A stretch of DNA of 64,000 bases. It comes from CAZDGK01 sp964505035 (GTDB taxonomy: Bacteria; Patescibacteriota; Saccharimonadia; UBA4664). The DNA lies in the NCBI GenBank assembly GCA_964505035.1, contig CAZDGK010000001.1, forward strand, positions 1 through 64,000. Direction: 5' to 3'. Positions 34,426 through 43,764 of this stretch are shown here, piece by piece. Made by a program: the position numbers and the translations under genes. Below the pieces are notes generated by a model that saw nothing but the letters and a program-made list of their open reading frames with translations, did no database searches and was not told the DNA's origin. Positions within the stretch are counted from its first letter, which is position 1. Each line of letters begins with the position of its first letter.

Positions 34426-36075
34426 ATGAAGGCCCGCTTAGCGCGACCCGTATTCGACCGGGACGAGCACTATGAATCCGCCTCCCGGCAAATCCGGTGG
34501 GTCTGTTTTTCGCTCATTCTGATCACCTACCCAAGCAACCAACCCTTCAGCCTAGTCGTCCTCACCATCATGATCGCGGTCGGCGTCTACAACCTCCTGC
34601 GCTATCACCCCAGCCTGATGGCCCGGCCGGCCTTTGCGTCACGCATCAATTCACTCACCGTCGACCACGTTTTTGTGCTGGCCATCGTCCTGCTATCGGG
34701 CGGTCTATCCAGCCCGTACTATCCGATGATTTTCCTGCTCATCATTGGCGTCATTGCCTCCTTTGGCGTGGCCGGATTCGCTCTGGCCCTCGCCGGCCAG
34801 CTCATCGTCACGCTCGTCATGCTGGCTTACCGCACCCCCACGCTGCCAGACTCGCCAGAGTTTGACTTCATCATCCGGCTGGTACTGCTCGTCATCTTCA
34901 GCCTCGTCGCGGTCCAGTCGGTCCGCAGTCGCAACGAGGAGTACCTGCTCGAAACCCGTTTCAGCCACCGAGTCGAAAACGAGCGTCAGCGCCTGCTCAG
35001 CCTCATCAACTCGCTGTCCGACGCCGTCATCGCCATCGCGGCCGACGGCAAAGTCTACCTCTACAATGCTGCCGCGCTCGCCATCCTCAATACCAACCGC
35101 AACATCAATGGCTCACTCATCAGCGACCTCCTACCAATGCACGACTCCAAGTACGCCTCAGTCGACCTCATGTCGCTCATCTCCAGCCTCACTCGCCAAA
35201 CCAACCGCCAAGACCTCACCTACATCGCCAGCGACGGCTCCGAAATGGTACTCGACCTCACCATCTCACCCGTCCACGTCATGGGCGGCAGCGGCCGCGG
35301 CGGCGGCTACATGCTAGTGTTTCGCGACATCACCAAGCAAAAATCGCTCGACGAAGAGCGCGACGAGTTTATCTCAGTCACTTCCCACGAGCTACGCACA
35401 CCGCTGGCTATTGCCGAAGCCAATCTGTCCACCGCACTGCTGCCTGGATTCGCCAAAATTGACCCGAAAGCTCTCAATCTCCTCAACCAGGCTCATGACA
35501 ATGTGGTATTCCTGAGCAAACTCATTCAGGATCTATCCACCCTGTCGCGAGCCGAGCGCGGCGACCTCAAGATCGAAAAAAGCGTGGTTGACCTCAAGGA
35601 GCTAGTCACCAACCTAGCCCGCGACTATCGCTCCCAGGCCGAGACCAAAGGCCTCAAGCTCGAGCTCGAGGTAGACGACGAGACGCGCAATGTCATCACC
35701 AGCGAGCCGGAGTTGCGCGAAATTCTCCAAAACTTCCTCACCAATGCCATCAAGTACACCACCAAAGGCTCGGTCACGCTCGCACTAACCCACCACCAGC
35801 ACAGCGCCGACGTAACCGTTCATGACACCGGCATCGGCATCTCCGCCAGCGACAAGGCCAAGATATTCGCCAAATTCTATCGCTCCGAGGATTATCGCAC
35901 CCGGGCCACCGGCGGCACCGGACTGGGGCTCTACATCACAAAAAAGCTAGCTGAGCGACTCGGTTTCGAGATCGAGTTCACCTCCAAGCTCAACCACGGC
36001 TCGACCTTCACTCTCCACTTGCCTTACCGTGTCAGCGACGAGCCGAAGCCTGCCACCCCCACACCTGTACGGTAG
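34426..36075 (+). CDS. Membrane sensor histidine kinase with PAS domain
   Basis: 549 aa. About five to six TM helices (20-165) are followed by a short coiled coil and a PAS domain (about 190-305). The dimerisation domain has SHELRTPLAIAEA with phospho-acceptor His321. The HATPase domain (about 425-535) has NFLTNAIKYT (N box), DTGIGIS (G1) and GGTGLGLYIT (G2). It should autophosphorylate and pass phosphate to a response regulator, but none is encoded nearby. Confidence 0.92.
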   Translation: MKARLARPVFDRDEHYESASRQIRWVCFSLILITYPSNQPFSLVVLTIMIAVGVYNLLRYHPSLMARPAFASRINSLTVDHVFVLAIVLLSGGLSSPYYPMIFLLIIGVIASFGVAGFALALAGQLIVTLVMLAYRTPTLPDSPEFDFIIRLVLLVIFSLVAVQSVRSRNEEYLLETRFSHRVENERQRLLSLINSLSDAVIAIAADGKVYLYNAAALAILNTNRNINGSLISDLLPMHDSKYASVDLMSLISSLTRQTNRQDLTYIASDGSEMVLDLTISPVHVMGGSGRGGGYMLVFRDITKQKSLDEERDEFISVTSHELRTPLAIAEANLSTALLPGFAKIDPKALNLLNQAHDNVVFLSKLIQDLSTLSRAERGDLKIEKSVVDLKELVTNLARDYRSQAETKGLKLELEVDDETRNVITSEPELREILQNFLTNAIKYTTKGSVTLALTHHQHSADVTVHDTGIGISASDKAKIFAKFYRSEDYRTRATGGTGLGLYITKKLAERLGFEIEFTSKLNHGSTFTLHLPYRVSDEPKPATPTPVR

Positions 36076-36183
36076 TCAGCGTTTTGTCAAAGTCACAGAC
36101 AGGGCGCACACATTCCTGTAACCCTGCACAATAAAACTGGGGACGACCTCGGTATAACTCGTCCGCGCTCAGGCACAAGCACG

Positions 36184-36212
36184 TTGGAAAAAACCACCGG
36201 GAATGATTTAAT
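36184..36212 (+). promoter_or_regulatory. Promoter of zinc-ribbon membrane protein
   Basis: TTGGAA (36184-36189), exactly 17 nt, TTTAAT (36207-36212), then 7 nt to ATG 36220. A naive annotation would take the TTG of the -35 as start. Confidence 0.7.
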
Positions 36213-36219
36213 AAAGCTA

Positions 36220-37803
36220 ATGGTTTGTCCCAACTGTAAGTCGACCGACATCATTAGTGTGCAAGATGAGTTTTTCTGCATTGCCTGCGGTCAGACAGTG
36301 CCGAAGCCACCGGGCGCTAAAGCCGGTCCGGTAGCCGCCACCGTGACTCCAGACGATCTCAAGGCCGCTATCGCCCGCGACCAACCACTGCCAGTCAAGT
36401 CTGATATGGCCGCCACTCCAGTTCCAACTCCAACTCCAGCTCCAGCACCGCCCACCCCGCCACCGCCGCCGGAAGCCGAGCCACCAAAACCTGAGCCTCC
36501 CACCGAGCTGGCCAAGTCCGAGCCGCCGCCTACCGTGCCCGCATCCGATCCCGAACCCGAGCCAGCACCAGCTGTCGCGGCAGGATCGCCTCTCATCATC
36601 AAGCGCCGCAAGCCCGGGCGCCCGAAGGCCGGCCGCTTGGATGTGCCGCTCGCCACTCCAGTAGCACCCGCACCCGTCGCCAGCGTCACGCCCGCCAAAC
36701 CAGCCGCGCCAGCCATTCGCCCATCCAGCGTCCCGCGCCGCATCCTCACCGACATCGCCCCGCCAGTCCCGATCATCGGCAGTCCCGGGCAGCCTACTCC
36801 GGCCGCCGACCAGCCGCCAGTGCCCAGCCCCGTCAGGCCTGGCTCGTCACTTCACCTCACCCTGCTCGCCGGCGCCAGCCTGCACGAGCGGATCCGGCCG
36901 GCCGTTTTTGGCTGGTCGCTGCTGCCGGCCGCCTTTCTAGCCGTAATCATCAGCGCCGGCATCACCGTGCTGGTACGCGGCCACGTCAGCGACGTTTGGC
37001 AAGCCACTCAGCAAGCCGGCTGGGTGGTCTGGGGCGAACTCCTGCTCATCCTTGGACTCTACTATCTCAGCCACAGTCTAGTCAGCGCCGCCCTCACCTA
37101 TGGCGCCGCTCGTCGTACCGACCACCGGCCAGTACCACCAGCCAGGCAATTCGCGGCTGCAGTCAATAGCTTTGGCCCCCGCCTCGGCCTGGACACCATC
37201 CTGACTATCACCCAGGCCGGGGTAATCGCCCTGGGCGCCCTCCTGCTGCTCAGTGGCCACCAAGCTTGGCCTCTCCCCGAGCTAGGACGCTATGCCGCGG
37301 TCTTCGTAGCCTTTGCCGCCCTCACCTACGTCATGGTCGGCCTCATTCTCATCCAGAATCTTGGCCGGGTTGGCCTCGGCCTAGCCGAGATCCGGGTCGT
37401 GCAGCAGCTAGCCATTAGCTGGCGGCTATTTCGCCGGCACTTTGAGCTAGTTGGCTTCCGGGCTCTTTGCCTCTTGCTCGAACTCATGCTGCTCGTGCCG
37501 TTCATAGCGGCCGCCGCCACCTTGCTGATTATGACGCCGCCCAGTCTCACCTGGGTCGTGGCCCTCGGCCTGATGGTCCTAGCCACCACCGCCGGCGCGT
37601 TGCTCGGCGGGGGGACTGCCGCCTGGTGGGAAACTGCTTACCGCCACCTCATTCAGTCAGACTATCCCAGCGACACCGGCAGCCTACTGTCCGGCCGCGC
37701 CGCCGGCAAACCGCAGCCGTTTGCCCTCGCCGTCACGGCTGGCCTCGCCGGTATGCTAATTGTGGCCGCCGTCGCCTGGCCCTGGCTGTCACTCTATATA
37801 TAA
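36220..37803 (+). CDS. Zinc-ribbon, Pro-rich, polytopic membrane protein
   Basis: 527 aa. It begins MVCPNCKSTDIISVQDEFFC followed by IACG, a C-x2-C...C-x2-C zinc ribbon. Residues about 40-210 are a Pro/Ala/Glu-rich disordered linker with a basic KRRKPGRPKAGR patch (AT-hook-like). Residues about 230-525 hold around six TM helices. A cytoplasmic zinc ribbon tethered to a membrane domain is known in various uncharacterised CPR and actinobacterial proteins. Function unknown. The start is set by the promoter. Confidence 0.7.
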   Translation: MVCPNCKSTDIISVQDEFFCIACGQTVPKPPGAKAGPVAATVTPDDLKAAIARDQPLPVKSDMAATPVPTPTPAPAPPTPPPPPEAEPPKPEPPTELAKSEPPPTVPASDPEPEPAPAVAAGSPLIIKRRKPGRPKAGRLDVPLATPVAPAPVASVTPAKPAAPAIRPSSVPRRILTDIAPPVPIIGSPGQPTPAADQPPVPSPVRPGSSLHLTLLAGASLHERIRPAVFGWSLLPAAFLAVIISAGITVLVRGHVSDVWQATQQAGWVVWGELLLILGLYYLSHSLVSAALTYGAARRTDHRPVPPARQFAAAVNSFGPRLGLDTILTITQAGVIALGALLLLSGHQAWPLPELGRYAAVFVAFAALTYVMVGLILIQNLGRVGLGLAEIRVVQQLAISWRLFRRHFELVGFRALCLLLELMLLVPFIAAAATLLIMTPPSLTWVVALGLMVLATTAGALLGGGTAAWWETAYRHLIQSDYPSDTGSLLSGRAAGKPQPFALAVTAGLAGMLIVAAVAWPWLSLYI

Positions 37804-37810
37804 AGAAGAA

Positions 37811-37838
37811 GCCCCAGGCGCTGATACGCGCCCGGGGC
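37811..37838. terminator. Bidirectional terminator hairpin
   Basis: GCCCC-A-GGCGC pairs with GCGCC-C-GGGGC around a 6-nt loop. It lies between convergent genes; on the minus strand it is followed by CTTCTTCTTTA. Confidence 0.75.
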
Positions 37839-37846
37839 CCTGTGGC

Positions 37847-39424
37847 CTATCGCTTGATGGCCGGTCGGATCTTATAGATCCGGATCGTTTCCTTGAAGCC
37901 GGTGAATTCGGCTACCACCGTACCGTACCCGAGCAGGCGAGTGAGCGCCTGACTAGTGGGTAGTTTCTCCGTGGTGGTTTCGTAGGTGATGATGAAATCG
38001 GGCCGGCCGGCTGCTTGCTCACACTCTTGTGCGTGTGTGATCTTGCAGTACGGCTGTCCGATCTGATTACCGATAAATTCCTCGGTAATCACCTTGGCAT
38101 CAGGCGGCGCGTTCTGCGCGTCTGCCATCCAGGCCAGTGTCTGCCCAACGGCGTTGTCCGGGTGGACCACGATCCGTTCGGCGTATGACACCAACCCGCC
38201 GGCTATGACGAGCAGAGTTAGCGCCGTTACCATCACCTTTCTGAGCTTGCCCCAGGAGCGTTGCCGCAGCCACAGCTGCAGTTCCGCCGCCAGGTAGCAA
38301 GCCGCCGGCACGAGTATCAGTATCAGGTAATGCGGGAGCCACAAGTGCCCCAGCCCAAATACTGCGTAGCTCGCGAGAGCCCAGGCGAACAGCAGAGAGT
38401 TCGCGCGGCGTACCGGTTCGAAGCCTTCATTGCGCAGCGATCGCCACGCCAGAGGCACGTAACCAAACCACGACTGCGGTTTACTGCTCAGGCGAACCGT
38501 GCGGACAGTTTCAATGAGAACCTGCCAACACCGCCAGAGCAGCAGCCCGCCCACCAGTGCCAGCAACCCTACCGATGCCAGGTAGATGCTGTACTGATGA
38601 ACCAGCGGACCAACGGCACTCGAAGTGCCCTGAACCGCACCGCGCGACTTGACGATGCCAGTCGCGCGTAGCAATTGGTGGTAATTGTCAGATATGAACT
38701 GCTTGCCAGCCCACACCGACATGCCAAGTACGAACGCCACACCCATGGTCGCGGCGCCGGCCAGCACCGTCAGGAACTGACGGAGCCGGTAGCGCTCGAG
38801 CCACAGGTAGAGCAATCCGCCCAGCAGGAACGTCACCCCGACCAGCTTGTACACCGTGATGGCGCCAAGCACGAGCCCGGCTGCGTACAGCCGCGCCCAA
38901 GTCGGTCGTGTGCTGAGCCGCCAGAAGCCCCACAGAGCTATCAGCCCCAGTGGCACCTGGACGTTTTCTGCCCAGCCCACGCGGTTCGTAAATACCAACC
39001 AGCCGTCAAAGGCCACAAAAGCTGCTGCCAGCAAACCTGCCCCCTGTCCGACGAGTCGGCGCAGGAGCCAGGCGACCACGATGACCGTGGCCACGCCGGC
39101 GACAGCGCTCAGGAGGCGAGCCTGGGTCATCCCCGAGCCCACCAGCCTGAACCACCCCGCTTCCACCAGGAACAAAAATGGCGGGTGCGAAGTGTACGGT
39201 ACAGCCTGGCCGATGTATTCGGCCTTGGCGCTCAGCTGGCCAGATGAGGCCAGCCGCGCCGCGATCGCCTCATACAGCGACTCGTCTACGTCGTAGCCGG
39301 GCCACGCATTTCGCCCGAACCGCAGAGCGGCTCCGGCAGCAGCGATCAGAACCACGGCCAGGCCGTACCAGTGGCGGAACAATGCGCCCCGCCACCTGTG
39401 CCTGTTGGGCACCAAGTTGGTCAC
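37847..39424 (-). CDS. GT39/ArnT-like membrane glycosyltransferase
   Basis: 525 aa. The GTG at 39424 follows GGAGGGAGGA and overlaps the upstream TGA (GTGA). About 11-12 TM helices. The first extracytoplasmic loop has GYDVDESLYEAIAARL with the Asp/Glu pair of GT-C transferases. A C-terminal periplasmic domain (about 420-525) ends the protein. Such enzymes transfer sugars from polyprenyl-phosphate donors to proteins or envelope lipids. Acceptor unknown; it is co-transcribed with the GtrA-GT2 fusion. Confidence 0.82.
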   Translation of the reverse strand: MTNLVPNRHRWRGALFRHWYGLAVVLIAAAGAALRFGRNAWPGYDVDESLYEAIAARLASSGQLSAKAEYIGQAVPYTSHPPFLFLVEAGWFRLVGSGMTQARLLSAVAGVATVIVVAWLLRRLVGQGAGLLAAAFVAFDGWLVFTNRVGWAENVQVPLGLIALWGFWRLSTRPTWARLYAAGLVLGAITVYKLVGVTFLLGGLLYLWLERYRLRQFLTVLAGAATMGVAFVLGMSVWAGKQFISDNYHQLLRATGIVKSRGAVQGTSSAVGPLVHQYSIYLASVGLLALVGGLLLWRCWQVLIETVRTVRLSSKPQSWFGYVPLAWRSLRNEGFEPVRRANSLLFAWALASYAVFGLGHLWLPHYLILILVPAACYLAAELQLWLRQRSWGKLRKVMVTALTLLVIAGGLVSYAERIVVHPDNAVGQTLAWMADAQNAPPDAKVITEEFIGNQIGQPYCKITHAQECEQAAGRPDFIITYETTTEKLPTSQALTRLLGYGTVVAEFTGFKETIRIYKIRPAIKR

Positions 39425-41106
39425 CTGGCGTCCTCCCTCCATTCCGATGGACGGTTGTTGACGATCAGGCGCGACCGCACCCGACCGACCCGCGGCATCA
39501 CTGGCGGCGCAAATCCGCGCCGGGTGAACCGCTGGCAATTACCGTACACGAATGTCGAGCTAAATACCGCACCGATGAACGGATACAAGACCCCTTCAAC
39601 GTGCTGAGCCGACAAAACGTTGGTCAAAATGAGCGACAGCGTCGCCGCCGCCATCAAGTCCAACGCCACTACGGGTTGATACATCACACCAAGCACAGCC
39701 GCCGCGACACCAATCGGTATCGCTATCAGCTGCGCCAGCCGGAAGACCGAGAACGGGGAATAGGGGTAGGCCACAATGAAGTCGCCGCACCCTCGCCCCG
39801 ATCGCATGTACTCCCGGAGAAGCGCCCTAAACCCCTCCCGGTGCGATCGGCGAGCCGACAGCAGGGGAGTGGTGTAGATGGTGAATCCCGCCCGCAGAGC
39901 CCGCCACGCATACTCGTAGTCTTCGTACGAGTTCGTGAAATCGGGCCTGGGCTCGTGAATGGCATTCCAAACTTCGCGCCGTACTGCCAGATTGGCCGTC
40001 ACCGGTGGTTTGAATTCACCGATGTTGTCCGCCGTGAGGCGGAACGGCCTAACTACACGAGGGGTCTTCGACCCACTGGTGGTCCGGTCAATAAACCGGC
40101 CCCAGAAGCTGTGCGCCACACCCGTCACCGGGCCGGCCACAAACTTCTCGCCGCCGGTCGTCAGCAGGTCCACAATATTGGCGAGCCAATATTTGCCTGG
40201 CATCAGATCGGCATCCGCATAGACAATGATCTCGCTGTCTTGGGAGACATAGAGCATGCCTTGCTGCCGCTTGGCGTTCGCATCCCGCCCTGGCGAAACG
40301 ACCTTGACTTCGACGTTGTTGATCGCGGCGCCGGCCATAAATTGACCGATGCCGCTCCACGTCTGGTCGTAGGGGTCGCCTACCAGGACGAGCTGAACGT
40401 TGCGCGGATAGCTGCGAACGTAGGTCTGGCGGTTGAGAGCTCCCAGCAAGCGGCCAATTGAATCGCCGTTGTTCTTGCAGGGAACCACAATGCTTACCTT
40501 GGGATATCGGGTCACGATAGTGCCGTGGTCCGCTGGGTCCGGCTGTTCGCCTGGCGCGAACGTGTACGTGTCGTTGGCCGTGTAGTTAAACGCAGCTCCG
40601 ACAATCGCACCCGCCACGTAGGCGAGCCAGGCCGGTAGTCCCAGCCCCGGGATTCCATACCCCGACACCCACAGACCATTTGTCTGCAGGTTGTACAGGA
40701 TTTGGTTGAGCCCAAAGGTAAACAAACGGGCGTAGTGGAAGTACAGCCACGAGCGCCGGAACCCAACGGCCCGGCGGTCGCTCCACGTGATGTACCGGCT
40801 GCCGAGGAAGTTTAGTTCCACGGATACCGCACCTTCCAGAAGATAGCTCCAGAAGTTCGGCCAGCCCAGGACATTGCGCAGGAAGTACAGCAACCCGGCT
40901 CCGATTATGAAGACCGAGATGCCGACACCTGCGAACTTAACGACCCGTAGTGCGTAGCGCACGAGATACACGATCTCGCGCCACCGGAATACGTACAGAG
41001 TTCGCCTTAGCAGGTAGAAATAACCTACCAGCAGGGTCCACACCACCGAGAACGGTGGCGGAACCCGGGTGAACCTGTCTGGTACCCCCGCCCGATGAGT
41101 TCTCAA
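39421..41106 (-). CDS. GtrA-domain / GT2 glycosyltransferase fusion
   Basis: About 561 aa from a TTG at 41106 preceded by AGAGAGGAG; longer frames exist but lack ribosome sites. Residues about 20-210 contain four TM helices of the GtrA family (polyprenyl-linked sugar translocation). Residues 225-440 are a GT2 domain: VSIVVPCKNNGDSIGRLLGAL, the metal-binding YADADLMPG, and a later NSYEDYEYAWRALRAG. C-terminal TM helices follow. It probably makes and presents a lipid-linked sugar for the partner GT39-like enzyme. Confidence 0.8.
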   Translation of the reverse strand: MRTHRAGVPDRFTRVPPPFSVVWTLLVGYFYLLRRTLYVFRWREIVYLVRYALRVVKFAGVGISVFIIGAGLLYFLRNVLGWPNFWSYLLEGAVSVELNFLGSRYITWSDRRAVGFRRSWLYFHYARLFTFGLNQILYNLQTNGLWVSGYGIPGLGLPAWLAYVAGAIVGAAFNYTANDTYTFAPGEQPDPADHGTIVTRYPKVSIVVPCKNNGDSIGRLLGALNRQTYVRSYPRNVQLVLVGDPYDQTWSGIGQFMAGAAINNVEVKVVSPGRDANAKRQQGMLYVSQDSEIIVYADADLMPGKYWLANIVDLLTTGGEKFVAGPVTGVAHSFWGRFIDRTTSGSKTPRVVRPFRLTADNIGEFKPPVTANLAVRREVWNAIHEPRPDFTNSYEDYEYAWRALRAGFTIYTTPLLSARRSHREGFRALLREYMRSGRGCGDFIVAYPYSPFSVFRLAQLIAIPIGVAAAVLGVMYQPVVALDLMAAATLSLILTNVLSAQHVEGVLYPFIGAVFSSTFVYGNCQRFTRRGFAPPVMPRVGRVRSRLIVNNRPSEWREDAR

Positions 41107-41254
41107 CCCATCTCCTCTCTCTAGGCTTGTGAAAGGGCATGCCGGCCACGCGGTCGACACTGGCGGATACAGCAGCAATCTGCCACAGTATGCAGACCAC
41201 TTTAACACAAAATGGTCAATATGTGAAGCAGATTAGCTTGGCCAAGCGCCTAGC

Positions 41255-42904
41255 TTACGGCACCAGTTCGATCCATACTGTATTGCCAGTCGCGCTGCTG
41301 CCCAGGCCAGGCAAACTGCCGCCCGCGTAGGCCGTCGTTTTGGCCAGTACCGGTGAGAGCCCGGCTACGCCGCCAGCCAATGTAGCACCCTTCACCGACA
41401 ACGTCGTGCCCGTCCAAGCAATCGCCAGATATAGCTGCTGACTGACTGAGGTGTTTATAGTGCTGTCGAGCGCCAGGTTGTCGTAGAGCGTGGAGGCCGT
41501 CGTCACCGTGGTATGAATATCCGCCGTCGATGCGAGCAGCACGTTACTCGAGTTATAGACACCCAACCGCACCTCGGTCAGTCCGGCCGGCGTCGTCGTC
41601 CCCGTGGCAAAGCGGATCTTCGTAAAGCTCGAGGCCACCTTGGCGTAGGCCAGGATGCCATACACCGTGCCGGTAGTCAGGTTGAGATTGCCCGAGGCGA
41701 TCAGCCGGCTCATCGTCGACACATTGCTACTACGCCGCAGCTCAAACTCATCAAAGAAGTTATTGGCCGATACCGATCCTGTCACATTCAGGTTGCCAGT
41801 CACGGTCACGTCACCAGTCCCGGCATTGACCACGAAACTGTCGGTATTAGTGCCGTCGCCCTTCAGGATGCGGAATGTGCGCGTTTGGGTAGTGTTGGTG
41901 TTGCGAAAAATCCGGTAAGTCGCATTGTGGGCGTTGTCTTGCGTCAGCACATCATTGTCGATAATCGTGTGGCCATTCACATCCAGAGTCGGCGTTTGAT
42001 TGCCCAACACGGTGCCCGCCGCCGTCTTAAACTGCAGCCGCCCTGCCATCGTGATGTTGCCAGTCTTGGCGTCCATAAATATCACCTGCGTGGCGGTGCC
42101 GTCGGCCGCATACAGTGCCCAGGTAGCCGTGCTCGTATTGGTGTCGCGGAATACCCGCACCGCCGCCCCCGTAGTATTGTCCAGACCCACCCCAATATCG
42201 AGCGTCGCCACACCGCCGGCGTCCACGTTGTAGGTCAGCTTGCCCACGGTGTAGTTAGTGCCGCTCGATGTCCCAGCCGCCACCGAGCCACTGGTTGGGG
42301 TATTAAAGGTGATGCCAAACTGCGTGTTCGGACTATTGATGCCATTCTCGATATAGAGCATCGAGCACGAATAAAACGCCGCCTGCGTCTGATCAGCGTC
42401 ACTCTTGAGCCTAAACCGGGTCACCAATACCGACGAGTTGGGCCCGGTAGGGTCGGCCGCCGTCTTGACCTCCAAGCCGTGGTGACTCGAACCGCTCGGG
42501 ATCAGGTCGTGCCAGCCCAGCCAGGCCTGTACCCGCCCGTTCACATCAATCCACACCGGACCGCCCCGGCTTAGCGTACCCTCGTCCTGGAACACGATGT
42601 TCTTCTGCACGAACCCACCCGGATCATTGACCGAGTTCATCACAATCTGCCCGGTCCGGGCCGCTTGTTCCGGAAATGCCAGATTACCACTAAACGTCTT
42701 CGTACCCGACGCCGTCTCGTTGCCCGACAGGTGCATCACAGTGCTATCGGTCGCCTTGGCCGCCAGGTCGCTCACAAGATTGGTGATTTGGGCTTGAGAA
42801 AGGCTTTTAATGGTGCCGTCCGCATTGTGCGTCACCATTAGGAAATCATTCAGAATATCGCCCCAGACGCCGTCATCGCCTCCGGGCTGTGGCAGCCGCG
42901 ACAC
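41255..42904 (-). CDS. Tail-fibre-like surface protein
   Basis: 549 aa, GTG start with AGGAGGG 11 nt upstream. The N-terminus reads LPQPGGDDGVWGDILNDFLM followed by VTHNADGTIKSLSQAQI, a cap typical of phage-tail-like fibres in Gram-positive and CPR genomes. Long beta-rich repeats follow (TRTFRILKGDGTNTDSFVVN, AGTGDVTVTGNLNVTGS). No signal peptide is evident, so export is unexplained. Its repeat style matches the 20173-22227 protein. No other phage genes are nearby. Confidence 0.65.
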   Translation of the reverse strand: MSRLPQPGGDDGVWGDILNDFLMVTHNADGTIKSLSQAQITNLVSDLAAKATDSTVMHLSGNETASGTKTFSGNLAFPEQAARTGQIVMNSVNDPGGFVQKNIVFQDEGTLSRGGPVWIDVNGRVQAWLGWHDLIPSGSSHHGLEVKTAADPTGPNSSVLVTRFRLKSDADQTQAAFYSCSMLYIENGINSPNTQFGITFNTPTSGSVAAGTSSGTNYTVGKLTYNVDAGGVATLDIGVGLDNTTGAAVRVFRDTNTSTATWALYAADGTATQVIFMDAKTGNITMAGRLQFKTAAGTVLGNQTPTLDVNGHTIIDNDVLTQDNAHNATYRIFRNTNTTQTRTFRILKGDGTNTDSFVVNAGTGDVTVTGNLNVTGSVSANNFFDEFELRRSSNVSTMSRLIASGNLNLTTGTVYGILAYAKVASSFTKIRFATGTTTPAGLTEVRLGVYNSSNVLLASTADIHTTVTTASTLYDNLALDSTINTSVSQQLYLAIAWTGTTLSVKGATLAGGVAGLSPVLAKTTAYAGGSLPGLGSSATGNTVWIELVP

Positions 42905-43007
42905 TAGACTATTTGCCCTCCTGACTCCAAACCAGTTATGCCTCTAGCCTAGCATTGATATCCGGTCATCTCAAGCCTCGTCATCTTGCAAATCACCCAG
43001 TCGATGA

Positions 43008-43013
43008 TATACT
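43008..43013 (+). promoter_or_regulatory. -10 placing a leaderless 12-codon ORF
   Basis: TATACT ends 7 nt before ATG 43021. Confidence 0.55.
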
Positions 43014-43020
43014 AGGCGCC

Positions 43021-43059
43021 ATGCCCAACCCTGGGCACACCTTCGACCAGAAGGAGTAG
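43021..43059 (+). CDS. Putative leaderless leader peptide (12 aa)
   Basis: Reads MPNPGHTFDQKE then TAG, starting exactly at the predicted transcription start. The last three codons (AAGGAGTAG) contain the Shine-Dalgarno of the next gene, whose ATG is 4 nt after the stop. Translation of this ORF would therefore cover or couple to the downstream ribosome site. Confidence 0.35.
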   Translation: MPNPGHTFDQKE

Positions 43060-43062
43060 GGG

Positions 43063-43677
43063 ATGACTCAATCCCGTACTGATCCACGCAAAGCGCGGCT
43101 CAAGAAGTACTTTGGCAACGCCGCCGGCATCCTCGTGCTACTGGTAACAGCTAGCATGGTCATCGGCCTCATCTGGCTGGTCGTCACCGGCGTCCAGCAC
43201 GACAACCAGTTAGCCAACCAGGCCCGCGGCGACAGCCGTGCCTGCCACGAGGCCTTCTACCGGGAGCACCATGTCGCCCTCACCCAGAGCGTCATGGTCG
43301 ACTCGCTGGCTGACGGCCAAGGCGGCTGGCTCGATAATTACTTCAGCCCCGTGGTCGGCGACGTCGGCTTGGCGCCGTCCGAGCTCAAGGCCGGCCAGGC
43401 TACCGATGGTAAGGTGTTCGTAGAATCCGGCACACTCAACGCCACAGACTATGCACTGGACAACAACCAGCTGCGTCTGTTCATTGAGCGCCACGACGGC
43501 CAGCTCTCGGTCACGCTGCTGTGGGACGAGGGCGACCCGCTGGAGATCCCGCACACGCCACTCGAGAGCATCCAAAGCCGCCTCGGTGACCCCACCGCGG
43601 CGGTAACGGTCAGGGCCGAGCAGGTCTCAGACAAGTGCTTCATTACGGCTGCCGAGAGGGGCGCCGTCAACACCTAG
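43063..43677 (+). CDS. Single-pass membrane protein, unknown (204 aa)
   Basis: Basic N-terminus (TQSRTDPRKARLKKYFG), one TM helix (about 20-45), and an extracytoplasmic domain of about 155 aa with two Cys (about 62 and 194) that could form a disulfide. The ATG follows AAGGAGTAGGGG. Not recognised. It ends in a strong terminator and is followed by tatA. Confidence 0.6.
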   Translation: MTQSRTDPRKARLKKYFGNAAGILVLLVTASMVIGLIWLVVTGVQHDNQLANQARGDSRACHEAFYREHHVALTQSVMVDSLADGQGGWLDNYFSPVVGDVGLAPSELKAGQATDGKVFVESGTLNATDYALDNNQLRLFIERHDGQLSVTLLWDEGDPLEIPHTPLESIQSRLGDPTAAVTVRAEQVSDKCFITAAERGAVNT

Positions 43678-43691
43678 ACGAACCCTCCGAC

Positions 43692-43725
43692 CCCGCCACC
43701 GCGTATTAGCTGTGGCGGGATTTTT
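43692..43725 (+). terminator. Rho-independent terminator
   Basis: CCCGCCAC (43692-43699) pairs with GTGGCGGG (43712-43719), then ATTTTT. The tatA -10 (TATGAT, about 43730) follows at once. Confidence 0.88.
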
Positions 43726-43764
43726 CGTGATATGATGCAGGCATAAGTGCTGTGAGGGATTATT

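Noticed and set aside
39178..40461. 427-aa open frame on the plus strand
   Set aside because: Lies antisense to two glycosyltransferase genes with clear motifs; its composition (Arg/His/Pro-rich) is that of a GC-rich shadow frame.
41513..42574. 353-aa open frame on the plus strand
   Set aside because: Antisense to the fibre-like gene; Arg/His-rich with no motif and no ribosome site.
41255..42904. Prophage or tailocin
   Set aside because: Only fibre-like proteins are present; no capsid, portal, terminase, sheath or lysis genes in the window.
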